Of a stretch of DNA of 64,000 nucleotides, positions 16,263 to 24,549 are shown piece by piece. This DNA is from UBA10649 sp965278945. GTDB lineage: Bacteria; Actinomycetota; Actinomycetes; S36-B12. The notes under the pieces were generated by a model. The model was not told the origin of the DNA and ran no database searches. It was given only the letters and a program-made list of their open reading frames with translations. Every line of letters begins with the position of its first letter. Position 1 is the stretch's first letter. The position numbers and the translations under genes are program-made. The stretch lies in NCBI GenBank assembly GCA_965278945.1, contig OZ257128.1, positions 1,426,001 through 1,490,000 of the forward strand, given 5' to 3'.

Positions 16263-17213
16263 TCAACTTTCCCTCGGTGTCCACGATCCGACCGCCATGC
16301 CCATGAGTCCGCGATAGAACGGCTCATATGTAAGGAAGTCGAGGAGGGGCTCGTCACCCAACGCGGCCAGAAGGGCAATCCAAGCCCGCAACTCCACTTG
16401 TCCGTGATCGAGTAGATCTGCGCCGGATAGTTCGCTCAGCCGTTGAGTCTGGCCGCTCGTTAACGTGTCCACGAGACTCTTATCGAAGGCCTCATCGATG
16501 TCGCCGTGCCCCATCTGGCCCCGATAACTCTTCCATGGATAGCCAGCCGTGAAATGGGACCAACCTCCCGAGGCGTAAATGGCCACCCGTTCGCCCGCAG
16601 GGCGATTCGCAGCCACGCGGGACAACAACTCGCCGAACTGCGCGCATCGCCACGGCTCGACTGAGGGATGGTGAATGGCGTTCATGAACACTAGAACTAC
16701 CGGAATGTCCGCGCGAGGCGTGATGTTAGCTAGTACCTGTGCGTGTGCATGAGACTTTAGTTCATCGCCTTCGAACCGGCCTACCGAGGCGAGGTCGAAA
16801 CCTTCGAATACGCCTTGCTCAAGGAGGTCACTCGAAAATTCGCGATGACTTGTGTACTTAGTCGACGTGGCACTCGACCTCGCCAAGGTGAACTCGGTAC
16901 CCGTGTAAACTGCCAGTTGAGGGGTGTTCGCGGTACTGAAGTTCTCGTCTTGGTCATCGCCGACGACGACCAAGACGTCCGGAAGCGTGGACGCCAATTT
17001 TGCACGTATAGCCTCGAGCGCCTCTTGAATAGGCGCAAACCTCCTGCGGTTCGCCTCCAGACTCTCACGAAGGACGCCGTCCGGGGCCTTAGGCAGAAAC
17101 CCATAGCGCTTCTCGAACACACGACGGTTCCCGTCACGGTAGTAGTCCCAGTCATCGATCGGCATGAAAGTGAAGGCGTGAGAGGAGGCCAAGCCAGCCA
17201 CTATCTTCCCCAT
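16263..17213 (-). CDS. class III (LigB-type) extradiol dioxygenase, second paralogue
   Basis: 316 residues; the ATG at 17213 follows GGAGGTGACGG. LigB-like features: GLASSHAFTF at the N-terminus, DVLVVVGDDQDENF, a central HAHAQVLANI, and YASGGWSHFTAGYPW with the conserved His. The C-terminal region (LDFLTYEPFYRGLMG) recalls the alpha-type extension of gallate/protocatechuate dioxygenases. It is clearly divergent from the 12835 enzyme, so a different catechol is likely. A 35-codon ORF overlaps its start. Confidence 0.8.
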   Translation of the reverse strand: MGKIVAGLASSHAFTFMPIDDWDYYRDGNRRVFEKRYGFLPKAPDGVLRESLEANRRRFAPIQEALEAIRAKLASTLPDVLVVVGDDQDENFSTANTPQLAVYTGTEFTLARSSATSTKYTSHREFSSDLLEQGVFEGFDLASVGRFEGDELKSHAHAQVLANITPRADIPVVLVFMNAIHHPSVEPWRCAQFGELLSRVAANRPAGERVAIYASGGWSHFTAGYPWKSYRGQMGHGDIDEAFDKSLVDTLTSGQTQRLSELSGADLLDHGQVELRAWIALLAALGDEPLLDFLTYEPFYRGLMGMAVGSWTPRES

Positions 17214-17308
17214 ACTTCCGTCACCTCCGTGCGTTCACCGTGTTCGACCAACACGCCGGCAGAGCGTTCCCTGCCGACTGCCGTTCGCAGTTCGCCAATG
17301 CTTTTCAT
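17201..17308 (-). CDS. 35-aa ORF overlapping the start of the second extradiol dioxygenase
   Basis: The ATG at 17308 is preceded by AAGGAAG; the frame ends at 17201, 13 bp inside the dioxygenase gene. The peptide is hydrophilic (MKSIGELRTAVGRERSAG, then VEHGERTEVTEVWGR) with no known domain. It could be a leader peptide coupling translation or a relic of an alpha-subunit-like gene. Supported only by start signals and overlap. Confidence 0.35.
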   Translation of the reverse strand: MKSIGELRTAVGRERSAGVLVEHGERTEVTEVWGR

Positions 17309-17460
17309 AACGCTTCCTTATGTTGGAATACGCGTGGATGAAGGCTTGGGGCCGACGCCAATCGTGGACGCCGGTACGTGATCAAGTGTGGATCGACGGC
17401 TGCCTGGCGCGTGATCATTAGTGCAGCATGCGATGAGGCGAACGCGGCGACGACCGTCAT
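17305..17460 (-). pseudogene. truncated, frameshifted copy of the MhpB-like dioxygenase
   Basis: It begins like the intact gene (FASSHAALMITRQAAVD, start 17460 overlapping the hydrolase stop). After 24 codons it loses 109 bp relative to 13548-13656 and shifts frame (HLITYRRPRLAS) to a stop at 17305. Homology to copy A stops at 17345. The 8-bp repeat ATCGACGG at both ends of the missing segment points to a slippage/recombination deletion. Confidence 0.9.
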
Positions 17461-18338
17461 GACGCCGGCGACCATGGGGAGAGCAGGAAGTCCGAGAGCG
17501 CCGCGTTGAAGATATCGGGCTCCTCCCACTGCGGCCAGTGTCCGCAGCGTTCCATGAGGACGAACTCGGCGTTCGGGACCAACGCGGCTGCGCGCCGCGC
17601 GGTCTCTGCCGTCGTCGTCGGATTGTCGCTCGTCCACAGGAACAGCGTTGGCTGGACGATTCCGGAGAGGACGTCCGGCGTGAGTGGAGCCGCCTGCTGG
17701 TTGCTCAAGCGGTTGTTTGCATCGGCAAGGACGCGGGCAGCCTCGTCCTGCTGGTACATCACCCAGCGGATGTCGACCAACTCATCAGTGAGACTGGCGG
17801 CGGGGTCAAAGAAGAGCCACTCCATTCTCCGACGGACCGCGTCACGGCTCGGATTGGCAACGAACTCACCAGTCAGTCGCCGTAACTCGCTGAGCCCGTC
17901 CTTCATGTGCTGACGGGACGCGTCGTCCTCCTCAATGCCGAGCCGCGCACCGCATACTGATACGAGCTTGGTGACGCGGTCGGGATGGCGAATCGCGGTC
18001 CACATCGCAATCCACCCGCCGAGGGACTCGCCAACCAGATAGGCCTGCGTGATTCCGGCCGCGTCGAGCAGCGCCAGCAGGTGCTCCACGTAGTCGTCCA
18101 AGCCGGGAGCGGTCGAAGGGGCGTCGGTGAGACCGAATCCCAGATAGTCGACTGCGAGTACACGGAAGTCCTTGCTCAACGGTATGACGTTGCGGGCGAA
18201 CGCCTCGGCGTGCCCGCCCTGACCATGAAGCAGGACAACGGCAGGACCCGAGCCCGCCTCGATGCACCGCGTACGAATGCCGCCCGCGTCGTAGTAGCGG
18301 ACCTCCGCTCCCAGCAACTCGACCCAGACGGTGTTCAC
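17457..18338 (-). CDS. alpha/beta hydrolase, MhpC-like (copy B)
   Basis: 293 residues with the same triad as copy A (Ser105, Asp238, His267); only silent differences are seen (for example near 17573). GTG start overlapping the upstream stop, and its stop overlapping the start of the broken dioxygenase. It can still supply hydrolase, but its partner dioxygenase must come from copy A or the 16263 gene. Confidence 0.87.
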   Translation of the reverse strand: MNTVWVELLGAEVRYYDAGGIRTRCIEAGSGPAVVLLHGQGGHAEAFARNVIPLSKDFRVLAVDYLGFGLTDAPSTAPGLDDYVEHLLALLDAAGITQAYLVGESLGGWIAMWTAIRHPDRVTKLVSVCGARLGIEEDDASRQHMKDGLSELRRLTGEFVANPSRDAVRRRMEWLFFDPAASLTDELVDIRWVMYQQDEAARVLADANNRLSNQQAAPLTPDVLSGIVQPTLFLWTSDNPTTTAETARRAAALVPNAEFVLMERCGHWPQWEEPDIFNAALSDFLLSPWSPAS

Positions 18339-19660
18339 GACTGCTCCTTGTGATGGTTTCCGGTCGCCGCCAGAACAGGCTCAGCGTCGTCTCCGGTCGG
18401 ATGAAATGCGAGGCTGGACCGCGCCGGTACCTGTCGCTCCATAAAGATCTCGCTGCCTGTGCTCGCGGACTTGAGAATCGCTAGGCACACCTCCAGCGTC
18501 GCCATCCCCCAACGCCCGTCATGGAACAACGGGCGATCCTGGACAACGGCTTCGTACATCTCGGTGAGCTCAGCCGTGCGACCAGTCGCGCCCTTCTCGA
18601 TCGTGATCTCCTCGGCACCCCGTGAGCCGTAGACCATCAGCCCGTGCGGGCTCTGCCGGACCACGCCTTGCTCGCAGCTGACGAGCGTGTAACCGAAGTA
18701 CGGCTGATACAGGCTCGGTCCCCCCGTGTAGCCGAACAGCGCCATCGTCTCGCCGTCGGCGTCCGGTGTTCCGTACCGGCCCTGCTCCTTCTGGGCATCA
18801 AGCCGCGCGTCGAGGTCATCGTCATCACGAGAGCTCGCCTTGAGGTCAAGGAAGTTCTGCCGCATACGAATCGACCTACCGACTGCTCGCTGCTGACCAC
18901 CTTCTCCAATATGGCCGAACAGTTCACCGCTGTCGAAGAATCCCCTAGCATCGAAAGCGAGCAACGCGGTCGCGCCATCACGAAACGTCAGGAAGCAGTT
19001 GTAGCCAGCCTCGACTCCTCGCAGGTCATCCCAGATGACAGAGGCGCGGACGCTGTGCACTAGGCCTCCCGCAACCTGACGGACGATGTCGACCTGATGC
19101 GGACCCTGATTGAGGACCGGCCCGTGGCTCGAAACCAGTTCCCGGTTTGGCCACGGCCTGGCGTTGAAGTCGTTGTAGTTGAACGTCATGACCGAGACGA
19201 GAGCGCCCAGCTCTCCGGACTCGACGAGCTCCTGCAGCCGCAGGATCGGCGGATCAAAACTGTGCGTATGCCCAGCCATGAGCTTGATGCCGCAGGCATC
19301 CGCCACCTCGATCATCTTCTCTGCGTCAGCCAACGTGGAGGCCATTGGCTTTTCGACGATCACATGCTTGCCTGCCTGCGCGGCCAGCGTCACGTGCTCA
19401 AGTCGCTGTTCCGGGAGTGTGGCGATGTACAGCACATCGACGTCCGGATCTGCACACAGCTCAGCGACACTCGTGTAGGCGCGGCCGCCAAATTCCTCCT
19501 GGAACATCGTCAAAGCCCCGCGGCGCTCCTCGCGCTCAGCAGCGGCGACCACGCGATACGGCAACTGCGCGAGCTCGGTCTTGCGACGAAGGATGAGGTT
19601 CACCGCCTGCCCGAGACCGACAAAGCCGAGACCAAGTTGGCGCTGCGGAACCTCGTTCAT
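18335..19660 (-). CDS. Gfo/Idh/MocA oxidoreductase, Pht4-like dihydrodiol dehydrogenase (copy B)
   Basis: 441 residues, same domains as copy A. At the segment after NDFN this copy reads Ala-Arg where copy A reads Val-Leu (GCCTGGCG versus GCAGGACG on the plus strand). The adjacent substitutions change two neighbouring residues in the substrate-domain part. It follows the complete Rieske alpha gene with a 4-bp overlap possibility (GTGA), consistent with acting directly on that oxygenase's product. Confidence 0.82.
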   Translation of the reverse strand: MNEVPQRQLGLGFVGLGQAVNLILRRKTELAQLPYRVVAAAEREERRGALTMFQEEFGGRAYTSVAELCADPDVDVLYIATLPEQRLEHVTLAAQAGKHVIVEKPMASTLADAEKMIEVADACGIKLMAGHTHSFDPPILRLQELVESGELGALVSVMTFNYNDFNARPWPNRELVSSHGPVLNQGPHQVDIVRQVAGGLVHSVRASVIWDDLRGVEAGYNCFLTFRDGATALLAFDARGFFDSGELFGHIGEGGQQRAVGRSIRMRQNFLDLKASSRDDDDLDARLDAQKEQGRYGTPDADGETMALFGYTGGPSLYQPYFGYTLVSCEQGVVRQSPHGLMVYGSRGAEEITIEKGATGRTAELTEMYEAVVQDRPLFHDGRWGMATLEVCLAILKSASTGSEIFMERQVPARSSLAFHPTGDDAEPVLAATGNHHKEQS

Positions 19661-19671
19661 CTCTGTTGTCC

Positions 19672-21036
19672 TCACGTGGGGGTGACGGCTTTGCGCACGG
19701 GTGAGGCCATCAACTCGCCCCAGTAGCGGTAAAACTCACGTTGGTTCTCCTCGCTGAGCCCGTCGATGACAGTGCCAGGCCAGTTGGGGCCTCCCTCGAT
19801 TCGAGGTTGGTCGAGTCGAGATCCATAGTTAAAAGGCCAATGCTTGCCTTCAGTGCTTCGCAGGTTCTGCTGAAGACGCTCAAAGTTCTCGTGGTCATCA
19901 GGTGCGAACACGCCCGCTGCTGACTGCTGCTCCATCAGCACCTCACACTGCCTACGCCGAACTGACGCGGGAGCATCGCGGTTCACAGCGCACCACTGCC
20001 ACACCTCGGTCTCGTTAGGCCCACGTGGCATCCACATGATTAAGCCCACGCCGTCGAAAGCAGTACCCAGACCGACAATGGAGAAGTTAGGAAAGATGTT
20101 GCCGACGTGGAAGCCATACGGCACCGGGTCAACGCCCTGCTCAGCCATTTGGCGCGAACGTGTCTCGTGGCGCTTGCGCACCCATTCGACGGCCTCTGGC
20201 CCCAACAGTTCCGCCTGCGCCAGGTCATGCTCGTAGTAGGAGTCACCAACCCGGATCTCAAGGAGACCGTGGGGCGCTCCGTGACCGTGGTTGCAGGCGA
20301 CCGCAAAGCTCGTGCCCGCTGCCCTGACGTCACGACCCGGAAGAACTCCCAAACGTGGATCAATCTCGGCAGCCCGGACAGCCAGCACAGATGCGTGAGT
20401 GACCGTCACATGAGTCTGGTCGCCAGCGAAGTTCTCGGCCAGGAGTTTCCAGTTTGCTGGCATGCGGTAGCGCTGCAAGCCTGGCAGTACCTCAAGTCCA
20501 CCGATGGCGTCGTCTAGCATCATCTGCTCGAGATACCACGCGGCCTCGCCGAGGTACTCGGCTAGCCCCGGACCAACCTCGCTCCACGTTGCGAAAATCA
20601 GCCCGTGAAACTCCTCCACGCGAGGCGCACGAACCAGGCCCCACTTTGACTTGTCGAAATCCTCTCCATAGGTGATGTCCTGGAACGGCACAGCCTTTAG
20701 CGTGCCGTCGCCCGTGTAGGACCACCCGTGATAACTGCACGTGAACGATCGGCCATTGCCGTGGTCGAACAGGCACACACGATTGCCCCTGTGGCGGCAC
20801 TTATTCAGCAGCACGTTGATCTGCTCACCTGAACCACGGGTCAAAATGACCGGGTCTTCGCCCATGTACGTCGACACGTAGTCGCCACGGTGCGGAATCA
20901 TGGACGTGTGGCCGACGAACAGCCAAGCCTGGCCGAAGACCCTCTCCAACTCGGCCTCGTAAGTTTCGTCTGAGAAGACGTCCTTGCTCAGCAGCCCCGC
21001 GTCGGAAGGATTGTGGTGTTCCATTCTTGTATTCAT
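19672..21036 (-). CDS. Rieske non-heme iron ring-hydroxylating oxygenase, alpha subunit (complete)
   Basis: 454 residues; the ATG at 21036 follows GGAGGCAGT. The Rieske [2Fe-2S] ligands are canonical: Cys80-X-His82 and Cys100-X2-His103. The mononuclear iron site is ENFAGDQTHVTVTHAS with Asp206, His209 and His214. The size and motifs fit the large alpha subunits of aromatic dioxygenases that hydroxylate a ring to a cis-dihydrodiol using a ferredoxin and reductase. No beta subunit follows it; the only beta gene is at 22600. It starts a coupled operon with dehydrogenase, hydrolase and broken dioxygenase. Confidence 0.9.
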   Translation of the reverse strand: MNTRMEHHNPSDAGLLSKDVFSDETYEAELERVFGQAWLFVGHTSMIPHRGDYVSTYMGEDPVILTRGSGEQINVLLNKCRHRGNRVCLFDHGNGRSFTCSYHGWSYTGDGTLKAVPFQDITYGEDFDKSKWGLVRAPRVEEFHGLIFATWSEVGPGLAEYLGEAAWYLEQMMLDDAIGGLEVLPGLQRYRMPANWKLLAENFAGDQTHVTVTHASVLAVRAAEIDPRLGVLPGRDVRAAGTSFAVACNHGHGAPHGLLEIRVGDSYYEHDLAQAELLGPEAVEWVRKRHETRSRQMAEQGVDPVPYGFHVGNIFPNFSIVGLGTAFDGVGLIMWMPRGPNETEVWQWCAVNRDAPASVRRRQCEVLMEQQSAAGVFAPDDHENFERLQQNLRSTEGKHWPFNYGSRLDQPRIEGGPNWPGTVIDGLSEENQREFYRYWGELMASPVRKAVTPT

Positions 21037-21093
21037 ACTGCCTCCGTCCAATAAATCTCCGAGTCGTGACTGACGTTCGCGAACACTGGCCAT

Positions 21094-21122
21094 GGCGGCC
21101 GTCCCCGTGAGGGACGGCCGCC
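21094..21122. terminator. perfect 12-bp stem-loop between ABC binding protein and Rieske alpha genes
   Basis: GGCGGCCGTCCC-CGTGA-GGGACGGCCGCC: 12 perfect pairs with a 5-nt loop, 8 bp after the binding-protein stop in the transcription direction. There is no strong U-run, but the stem is very stable. It probably ends or attenuates the transporter transcript, leaving the downstream alpha-subunit operon to its own promoter or read-through. Confidence 0.75.
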
Positions 21123-21129
21123 ACCAGCA

Positions 21130-22407
21130 CTACTGACCGATGATCTCGTTCAGGATTTCCGTACCGGGAGCCATCGCCGACTTCACGTAGTCCTCGGTGT
21201 TCTGATCGAGATACTCGACGCCAGGCTGAGGAATGATCTCGGCCGGCACGTTCGGAGTGATCGCAACGTCAGCGCGGGTCGTCGGCTGGTCGAACGACAG
21301 CTGCATCGCTGCGGCGCCGCGTGGGCTCGCCAGCCAGTTCGCGAACACTGCTGCTGCTGCCGGGTGCGGCGACTTATCGAACAACCGCAGGATCCCAAAG
21401 CCGCTCGTGAGCACGCCGGGAGCGTCCGTTGGGAAGACAGGAACCAGCGGGAAACCCTCGGCCCGCAACTGCTGGGTCTGCTTCACATCGAGTCCGAGTC
21501 CCACCGGGTACGTACCACGGGCAACCCAGTCAGCGAGTTGCCGCTGATCGGTTGAGAATGCGACTTCCTGAGTCCCATAGAACTGCTCGGCGAACTCACG
21601 GCCCTTGTCGATCGCCATGAAGACCGCAGCCGGGCTTCCCGGGCCTGGCCGCCGCGGATCGAACTGCGCAATCTTGCCTGTGAACTCCGGCTTGAGCAGA
21701 TCGTCCCATGTCTGTATCGAGGCGGGATCCACAATGTCCGCGTTAACGGTCGGGTACGCGGTGACGTAAAGCAGCACGCGAAGGAGGTACTCAGCGCTGT
21801 TGTCCTGCCACTGCAGCGCGCCGCCCTGCCAACCAGCCGGATCCGTAACGCTCGGCAGCAGCAACTCGGGCTTCAGGGGGCGAAGCAGACCTGCAGGCAG
21901 ATCGTCAAGCACGCCCGGGTATCCGGAGAGGAAGACGTCCAGCGACATCTGACCGGCGGCCGCCTCCTGACGGAGCTTCCCGGTGATCTCGGCCGGCACC
22001 GCGTTGGGGAGGTAGTCCACCTTGATTCCAGTATCTGCCTCGAACTGGCTGCTCAGCATGTCGCGAACCGCGGGGTTCGGGCTAGACGCGATCGCGACGC
22101 TGCCTTCCGCCTGACCGGCAGCCAGGAGAGCGTCCCATTCCGCACCGCCACCATCGGCCCATGTCGCGTACTGAGCGAGGACTTCCTGCTGCTGCTCGGG
22201 TGAGAGCTGGACCGCAAGGCCCTCGCCCTCCGGTGGCGCGCTGCTGCCAGCTGCAGCGCTAGCGGCAGAACTGGGTGCCATGCTGGCCGCCGAAGATGAC
22301 TCAGAGGAGGAGTTGCTACCGCACGCGGCCAGGAGGACCACGGAGGAAATCACCGCCAGTGCACGCGCAGCGGCCCATGGGGACCGTCGGTACGACAGAG
22401 CGTTCAT
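21130..22407 (-). CDS. ABC transporter substrate-binding lipoprotein (family 1, iron/polyamine type)
   Basis: 425 residues from the ATG at 22407. A lipoprotein signal is present: basic N-terminus, hydrophobic core, then LLAACG lipobox with Cys near 29, followed by a Ser/Ala-rich linker of about 35 residues. The mature part is a family-1 extracellular binding protein (SVAIASSPNPAVRDM, QFEADTGIKVDYLP, NADIVDPASIQTWDDL). Its transporter partners are the fused permease and ATPase 2-5 kb upstream on the same strand; the oxygenase genes lie between. Likely substrate: an aromatic carboxylate (inference from context). Confidence 0.87.
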   Translation of the reverse strand: MNALSYRRSPWAAARALAVISSVVLLAACGSNSSSESSSAASMAPSSAASAAAGSSAPPEGEGLAVQLSPEQQQEVLAQYATWADGGGAEWDALLAAGQAEGSVAIASSPNPAVRDMLSSQFEADTGIKVDYLPNAVPAEITGKLRQEAAAGQMSLDVFLSGYPGVLDDLPAGLLRPLKPELLLPSVTDPAGWQGGALQWQDNSAEYLLRVLLYVTAYPTVNADIVDPASIQTWDDLLKPEFTGKIAQFDPRRPGPGSPAAVFMAIDKGREFAEQFYGTQEVAFSTDQRQLADWVARGTYPVGLGLDVKQTQQLRAEGFPLVPVFPTDAPGVLTSGFGILRLFDKSPHPAAAAVFANWLASPRGAAAMQLSFDQPTTRADVAITPNVPAEIIPQPGVEYLDQNTEDYVKSAMAPGTEILNEIIGQ

Positions 22408-22549
22408 GTAGAGCCTTTCCGTAGGAGGCGACCCCGGTAGCCCGGCGCACCTGAATTTAGAAGGGTCGTGCTTGCAAACACCGCCGAGGCGGTTCGAACG
22501 GACGAGGTGGAGGCCCCGCGATCAGGTGGCTGATTGGCCCGTCTGCAGA

Positions 22550-22567
22550 CCGGCCCCTCCAGGCCGG
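22550..22567. terminator. stem-loop downstream of Rieske beta gene
   Basis: CCGGCC-CCTCCA-GGCCGG, a perfect 6-bp stem about 33 nt after the beta-subunit stop and before the binding-protein gene. No U-tract. It may reduce read-through or protect mRNA. The rest of 22408-22599 shows no gene. Confidence 0.35.
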
Positions 22568-22599
22568 CGCAGTTGACGTACGGAGCAATCGGGGGGAAC

Positions 22600-23166
22600 T
22601 CAGAAGAAGATCGAGACGGTGCGAGGTAGGACGGGATGGCCAAGCTCGATGTGCCGGCGGAGTAAGCGGAACCCTTGTGGAGTGCGCCTGATCTGGTCCC
22701 ACCGCGAGCCCACGAATGTGCTTTCGTTGCGCTCATGGCGGACCTGGTGGACGAGGAACGTCGATCGCACTCGATACAGATCCTCATCGTCCGGGTCTGG
22801 AGTGGCTGTCACATTGCTAACGAGATGATTCGTGATCGACTCCGGCAGTTCTGCGTGCGCCATCCCCGTATCGAGGCGACGAACCCGCATGTTCAGGGAG
22901 TTGTAGTCCTCGTCGAAAACCCAGAAGCGCAACGGTGCTTCGGCTTCATCGGTGCGCACGCCCCATCGAGCGGCGTCCCGCGCCGCACGGTCCTGAGGAG
23001 TTGCTGGCGGAGGGAGGACGCCCGTGCTCGGCATGACATACCGGATGTTGGGATCTAGGATCCCGAGCCATGCGTCAAAGAGATGGTCATCGAGCAACTG
23101 CGCCTCTTCGAATAGGAAGGCTTGAAGATCCGCAGTCACCTCCGCGTCAATCGTCCCGAGATTCAT
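22600..23166 (-). CDS. ring-hydroxylating dioxygenase beta subunit
   Basis: 188 residues; the ATG at 23166 overlaps the alpha stop (ATGA). It has the beta-subunit pattern of the NTF2-like cone fold: FLFEEAQLLDDHLFDAWLGI at the N-terminus, PNIRYVMPS, SNVTATPDPDDEDLYRVRS, and RHIELGHPVLPRTVSIFF at the C-terminus. Beta subunits are structural in alpha3-beta3 oxygenases. It is coupled to the alpha subunit with the degenerate Rieske motif but could also serve the canonical alpha at 19672, which lacks its own. Confidence 0.87.
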   Translation of the reverse strand: MNLGTIDAEVTADLQAFLFEEAQLLDDHLFDAWLGILDPNIRYVMPSTGVLPPPATPQDRAARDAARWGVRTDEAEAPLRFWVFDEDYNSLNMRVRRLDTGMAHAELPESITNHLVSNVTATPDPDDEDLYRVRSTFLVHQVRHERNESTFVGSRWDQIRRTPQGFRLLRRHIELGHPVLPRTVSIFF

Positions 23167-24497
23167 ACGTGCCCTCCGTCCTGGCCGCTGTCGGCCATCA
23201 CCTCGCCCCAGTAGCGGTAAAACTCACGTTGAATCATCTCTGTGAAGCGCGGCAGGACGAGGCCCGGCCACGCGGGGTTCTGCCATTCGAGAGGACGAAC
23301 GTCGACGCCCTCGCCCTGTAGTCCCATCTCGTAGTTGAACGGCACAAACCTCGCCTGACGGGTCCGTGTGTTCTCCGACAATCGCTCGAAGTTCTCGTGG
23401 TCATCAGGAGCGAAGATGCCGGCGGCAGCCTGCTGATGCGTTATCGAGAAGCACATCTGTTCTTTCAGCACTCTCGGCGCGCCCGCATCTACGAACGAAT
23501 ACTGAGAGACGACCGTTTCGTACGGCCCCCTCGGGTGCCATACGAGCAGCCCCACTGCTTCCATGGCAGTGCCGTTTCCGACGATCGACAGCGTCGGGAA
23601 CACGTTCCCGACATGAAAGCTGTAGGGCTTGATCGATAGTTCGGGTAGGCGCTCATCAATCGACGCACGTCTCGTACGGACCCAGTCTCCTGCGGCCTGT
23701 GACAGCGTTTGCGCGCGGGCGAGGTCGTGCTCGTAGAACTCCTCGCCGACCCGTACCTCGAGGAAGCCGTGCGGCACTCCGTTGCGGTATCCGGTTGCTA
23801 CAGAGAGGTTTGCGCCGATGCCCTTGGCGGGCGAGTTGATCAGACGTGGCTCCACACCCTGTGCGCGCAGACTGAGGACCGACGCGTGCGTGATGGCAAC
23901 GTGGTAGTCGTCGCCGGCGAAGTTCTCCGCAAGCAACTTCCAATTTCCCGGCATGGCGTAGCGATGGACATCGGGAACGAGCTCGAGCCCACCGATGTCC
24001 TCACGCAACAGGTAGTTGTCGAGGTACCAAGCGGCATCTCCCAAGTGGTCCAGCAACGTCATGGTGGGGGCGCGCAGGGTTGCGAAGACCAGGCCTCCGA
24101 AAACCTCCACGCCGCCTGTCTGCACAAGGCACGGGGGCAGATCCGCGTTGTCGATGCCACCAAGAAGTCGTCCGGCTGTGTCGTAGCTGCGGCGGTGAGA
24201 GGGGCAATCCAGATGAATGGCGACGCCCGCGTCGCAACTGACAAATCGACTGCAGGCCGTGGAGCATGCGTTGACGAAAACGCGGAGAATGTCATCTGCT
24301 CCGCGCAGCAGGATCACCGGGGTTTCTCCCATCCAAGTGGTTACATAGTCAAGGGTTCGCGGCACCTGCTGCACGTGACCGACGAAGAGCCAAGATGTGC
24401 GGAAGACCGCCTCCATCTCTGATTCGTAGACATCGGGGTCGTACACCGAGCAGTCGACAAGCCCGGTGTCGAGCGAAAACCGCTCTGCAACTCGCAT
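23163..24497 (-). CDS. ring-hydroxylating oxygenase alpha subunit with non-canonical Rieske motif
   Basis: 444 residues; the ATG at 24497 follows AGGAGGAAGCC. Aligned on the other alpha subunit, the first ligand motif should read Cys-X-His but is Cys78-Ser-Thr80 (VNACSTACSRF), so one histidine ligand is missing. The second motif keeps Cys98 and His101 (DCPSHRRS) but loses the usual Tyr and Gly-Trp. Extra cysteines sit at 82 and 88. The mononuclear iron site is intact (ENFAGDDYHVAITHAS with Asp196, His199, His204). The frame is undamaged and coupled to the beta subunit. Either the cluster is altered or the protein no longer takes electrons in the usual way. Confidence 0.85.
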   Translation of the reverse strand: MRVAERFSLDTGLVDCSVYDPDVYESEMEAVFRTSWLFVGHVQQVPRTLDYVTTWMGETPVILLRGADDILRVFVNACSTACSRFVSCDAGVAIHLDCPSHRRSYDTAGRLLGGIDNADLPPCLVQTGGVEVFGGLVFATLRAPTMTLLDHLGDAAWYLDNYLLREDIGGLELVPDVHRYAMPGNWKLLAENFAGDDYHVAITHASVLSLRAQGVEPRLINSPAKGIGANLSVATGYRNGVPHGFLEVRVGEEFYEHDLARAQTLSQAAGDWVRTRRASIDERLPELSIKPYSFHVGNVFPTLSIVGNGTAMEAVGLLVWHPRGPYETVVSQYSFVDAGAPRVLKEQMCFSITHQQAAAGIFAPDDHENFERLSENTRTRQARFVPFNYEMGLQGEGVDVRPLEWQNPAWPGLVLPRFTEMIQREFYRYWGEVMADSGQDGGHV

Positions 24498-24549
24498 GGC
24501 TTCCTCCTACTATTAACGCGCTGGTGGCGGGACAAAGTCAGTGGTGCGT

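Larger units (their letters stand above)
17391..19791. repeat. 2.4-kb direct repeat, copy B
   Basis: Partner of 13656-16056. In this copy the Rieske gene upstream is complete and the dioxygenase downstream is broken; in copy A the reverse holds. Between them the pair carries one full set. Confidence 0.92.

Noticed and set aside
23163..24497. Degenerate Rieske motif as a simple frameshift or pseudogene
   Set aside because: The frame is open over all 444 codons, both flanking regions align in phase, and the iron site and coupling to the beta subunit are intact; point changes, not a shift, explain the motif. A sequencing error cannot be excluded.
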